Source: Actinomycetes bacterium
GTDB lineage: Bacteria; Actinomycetota; Acidimicrobiia; Acidimicrobiales; RAAP-2
Reading direction: 5' to 3'
Length of the DNA: 7,646 bases
Assembly: GCA_021799915.1 (NCBI GenBank)
Contig: JAJYZN010000135.1
Coordinates: 1-7,646 of the forward strand
Shown here piece after piece: positions 6,236 through 7,646 of this stretch. The position numbers and the translations under genes are program-made. The notes under the pieces are model-generated. The model saw only the letters and a list, made by a program, of their open reading frames with translations, ran no database searches and was not told where the DNA came from. Numbering within the stretch: the first letter of the stretch is position 1; every line of letters begins with the position of its first letter.

Positions 6236-6610
6236 TCACTGCCCACCGATGGGGAGGTGACGGATGCGGATCCCGGTGTCGTCAATCACTGCGATCGCGC
6301 CCGCGTCGAGATCCGCTTCGACATTGGCCAGGTTGGTGAGCAGGATCATCGCCTGTTCGTGGGGTCGTCGGCGAGTGCGTCGGCGGAACAGGACGACCGA
6401 GGGGACGCTGACGTCTCGGGCCGCGAGCAGCCCGCCGAAATCGGTGTCGGCAGACACGAGCACGCGGCCTTCCGTGGCGGCGCGGGCAAGGATCTCGGCG
6501 TCGTCAGCCCGAGAGAGCCCGTAGGTCGCGACATGGACGGCGTCATGGCCGGCTGCCGTCAAGTGGCTCGCCAGCTCGACCGCGAGGCACTGGTCGACGA
6601 GGAACCTCAA
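6236..6610 (-). CDS. DUF5615 family PIN-like toxin
   Basis: This 124-residue protein is the likely toxin of a type II toxin-antitoxin pair, predicted to act as a Mg2+-dependent RNase. The PIN-like acidic residues are visible: D6 in MRFLVDQCL, D36/D37 and E39 in GLSRADDAEILARAA, and D55/D57 in GRVLVSADTDFGGLLA, the segment most typical of DUF5615. It then continues with PSVVLFRRR and a C-terminal strand region. The start is TTG at 6610, whose last bases overlap the stop of the DUF433 gene (TTGA). This couples translation and keeps toxin output low relative to antitoxin. No nearer ATG would keep the N-terminal Asp. Confidence 0.87.
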   Translation of the reverse strand: MRFLVDQCLAVELASHLTAAGHDAVHVATYGLSRADDAEILARAATEGRVLVSADTDFGGLLAARDVSVPSVVLFRRRTRRRPHEQAMILLTNLANVEADLDAGAIAVIDDTGIRIRHLPIGGQ

Positions 6611-6837
6611 GCGGGGTCGAGCAGAGGGACGAGACGCTCTTGGAGCGCGGCCGCCGCGTAATGAAGCGCTTCGGCGACATCGGCAGGCTCGAGGTCCGGC
6701 AAGACGTCGACGACCTCATCGGCGGTCATGCCGTCGGCCACCATGTCGACGACGGTGGCAACGGGGATCCGCAGGCCCCGGATGCAGGGCTGGCCACCCA
6801 TCTGCCCTGGTCGTACCGTGATCCGGTCGAAACCCAT
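6607..6837 (-). CDS. DUF433 family antitoxin
   Basis: This 76-residue protein is the partner of the downstream PIN-like toxin. It shows the DUF433 pattern: FDRITVRPGQMGGQPCIRGLRIPV (residues ~3-26), then VVDMVADGMTADEVVDVLPDLEPADVAEALHYAAA, a winged-helix-like DNA-binding region expected to bind its own operator, with a C-terminal tail for toxin contact. ATG 6837 was chosen because AGGAGGG lies seven bases upstream; the open frame extends further to 6945 but that part is not family-like. The stop overlaps the toxin start. A TACCCT sequence on the minus strand (6864-6859) could be a -10 element, but no -35 is evident. Confidence 0.88.
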   Translation of the reverse strand: MGFDRITVRPGQMGGQPCIRGLRIPVATVVDMVADGMTADEVVDVLPDLEPADVAEALHYAAAALQERLVPLLDPA

Positions 6838-7090
6838 GACGTCACCCTCCTCGGCAACAGGGTACCTGAGACCGCCCAGGTCGGGACACCGGAGCCGGTG
6901 GAGAAGGTGGTGGACACGCTCTCGCGCGACGTCGACAAGCTCCACCGCAGCGTCGCCCGACGCAAGGCGTCCTGATTATCGCCGGAGGTTCAAGCTTGAG
7001 TACGCACGTGCCCCATGCAGTGCCCTATGCAGAGCCCGTGACCAGCACAAACGCAGGATCTGTAGGGCGACGCCGCGCGAACATGCGACG

Positions 7091-7100
7091 TCACCTCCAC
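7091..7100 (+). repeat. 10-bp direct repeat of the tRNA-Ala 3' end
   Basis: TCACCTCCAC here equals 4127-4136, that is the last T-stem base, the 3' acceptor strand and discriminator of the tRNA-Ala gene plus one base. It is shorter than most attachment cores, and similar GTCACCTCC sequences (ribosome binding site complements) occur near 5512 and 6840, so this is only a weak attachment-site candidate. Confidence 0.2.
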
Positions 7101-7134
7101 GCTACCGGACCGGACCACATGTGTCTACGTGTGC

Positions 7135-7140
7135 TACAAT
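7135..7140 (+). promoter_or_regulatory. -10 element (TACAAT) for a leaderless antitoxin transcript
   Basis: TACAAT is one base from the TATAAT consensus and ends six bases before the ATG at 7147. The expected transcription start therefore falls on the A of the start codon, and no Shine-Dalgarno sequence is present. The -35 area (7112-7117, GGACCA) is weak. A direct repeat GTGTCTAC/GTGTGCTAC (7121-7128 and 7129-7137) runs into the -10 and could be the autoregulatory operator. Confidence 0.55.
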
Positions 7141-7146
7141 TGCTTC

Positions 7147-7392
7147 ATGTCCAGATCGATCTCGGTCAGAGATCTGCGAAACACGGTGAGCGAAGTGCTC
7201 CGGCGGGTGGAGGGTGGTGAGCGGCTGACGGTCACGGTGGACCGACGTCCCGTCGCCGAGATCGTGCCGCTGCGCCGACGCCGAGCCGTGCCGGTGGGCG
7301 AAGCGCTTGCAGTCGCGTCCCGACACGCGGCCGATCGAGGGCTTCCCGACGACGTCCACCGCGCCATCCCCGACACGACCGACGACGTGTGA
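7147..7392 (+). CDS. Phd/YefM family antitoxin
   Basis: This 81-residue antitoxin partners the VapC-like toxin that follows. The N-terminal Phd/YefM DNA-binding fold is visible in SRSISVRDLRNTVSEVLRRVEGGERLTVTVDRRPVAEIVPL (residues 2-42). The rest is a charged, probably flexible toxin-binding tail (RHAADRGLPDDVHRAIPDTTDD). ATG 7147 is chosen because the family N-terminus begins there and the TACAAT -10 is spaced for leaderless transcription; the frame opens slightly earlier at 7129 without a family-like sequence. The stop overlaps the toxin start as GTGA. It probably represses its own operon, alone and with toxin. Confidence 0.9.
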   Translation: MSRSISVRDLRNTVSEVLRRVEGGERLTVTVDRRPVAEIVPLRRRRAVPVGEALAVASRHAADRGLPDDVHRAIPDTTDDV

Positions 7393-7646
7393 AGGCATTA
7401 CTGGACACGTCGTTCTTCGTTGCGACGGAGTCGGGACGGCCTCTTCGCTCCATGGGCGGTGTGACGGAGACGGAGGTATCTGTCATCACGGTGGCCGAGT
7501 TGACCGTTGGAGTCCTCATGGCGAACGACGCGGATCGGCCGGTGCGCCTTTCCACGCTTTCCGCGGTCGAGTCGACGTGGGACCCTCTGCCCGTAGATGT
7601 CGAGGTGGCGCGCCAATTCGCTCGGATCGTCGCTGCCCTGCGTACC
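7389..7646 (+). CDS. VapC-type PIN domain toxin, N-terminal 86 residues (3'-truncated by window)
   Basis: The frame from GTG 7389 stays open to the window end. It begins MKALLDTSFFVATESG, with the first catalytic Asp (D6), and continues to VSVITVAELTVGVL with the conserved Glu (E37), the usual first two acidic residues of PIN ribonucleases. It then continues through DVEVARQFARIVAALR (70-85), which matches the helix ahead of the third acidic residue; that residue lies beyond the window. The GTGA overlap with the antitoxin stop supports the start and coupled translation. VapC proteins cleave RNA, commonly tRNA or rRNA; the target here cannot be predicted. Confidence 0.9.
   Translation, partial: MKALLDTSFFVATESGRPLRSMGGVTETEVSVITVAELTVGVLMANDADRPVRLSTLSAVESTWDPLPVDVEVARQFARIVAALRT

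Larger units (their letters stand above)
6838..7146. other. Divergent intergenic region between the two toxin-antitoxin modules
   Basis: The region separates the leftward DUF433/DUF5615 pair and the rightward Phd/VapC pair, so it should hold both promoters. It contains the strong ribosome binding site of the DUF433 gene (6844-6850), a short direct repeat CCATGCAG/CTATGCAG (7012-7030 area), a 10-bp copy of the tRNA-Ala 3' end (7091-7100), and the -10 element of the Phd-like gene (7135-7140). A + strand frame ending at 6975 reads PVEKVVDTLSRDVDKLHRSV and looks protein-like but has no start. I see no complete gene. Confidence 0.5.

Noticed and set aside
6640..6975. A + strand frame opposite the DUF433 gene whose last 26 residues look protein-like (VEKVVDTLSRDVDKLH)
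   Set aside because: Most of it is antisense to a clear gene, and the tail has no start codon with a ribosome binding site. It might be a remnant 3' end, but I cannot support it as a gene.
6996..7220. A + strand TTG-start frame preceded by GGAGG
   Set aside because: It runs through the promoter and start of the Phd-like antitoxin in another frame and resembles no protein.
1..7646. CRISPR array, riboswitch or phage structural genes
   Set aside because: No regularly spaced repeats, no recognisable riboswitch core and no phage protein motifs on either strand.

Overview
The window is very GC-rich, uses GTG and TTG starts, and packs genes with 4-nt stop/start overlaps. Together with a SepX/GlpR-like membrane protein and an F420-type flavoprotein, this points to a high-GC actinobacterium. 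Acidimicrobiia-like is my best guess. That is inference from style and gene content, not from a marker gene.

Left part (1-4135) looks like ordinary chromosome on the + strand. It opens inside a siroheme [4Fe-4S] nitrite/sulfite reductase (1-768). A coenzyme F420 hydrogenase/dehydrogenase beta-subunit homologue with two extra [4Fe-4S] motifs follows (765-2015), then a small Trp-rich protein of unknown function (2012-2308). The three are joined by GTGA and ATGA overlaps and should be made together. The arrangement suggests a two-polypeptide, F420H2-driven sulfite or nitrite reductase, functionally like the fused Fsr enzyme of methanogens. An ABC ATPase of the YlmA-like type (2336-3148), a probable SepX/GlpR divisome membrane protein (3234-4007) and a tRNA-Ala(CGC) gene with the G3-U70 pair (4063-4135) follow.

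Right part (4136-7646) looks accessory. About 900 bases after the tRNA hold little convincing coding sequence: a possible small minus-strand ORF (4621-4881), a perfect actinobacterial-type DnaA box and short repeats. Next come a small + strand hypothetical gene (5065-5337, or from 5179) behind a repeat-rich upstream region, and a minus-strand TIGR03086/DinB-like gene broken by one missing base in a homopolymer (5399-6045).

Two toxin-antitoxin modules end the window. One is a minus-strand DUF433 antitoxin plus DUF5615 PIN-like toxin (6837-6236, TTGA overlap). The other is a + strand Phd/YefM antitoxin plus VapC-type PIN toxin (7147-7646, GTGA overlap), whose toxin runs off the window. The antitoxin of the second module has a -10 element placed for leaderless transcription. 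The tRNA, the sparse coding, the decayed gene and the paired TA modules together suggest a recombination hotspot or the edge of an island, but no integrase is visible.
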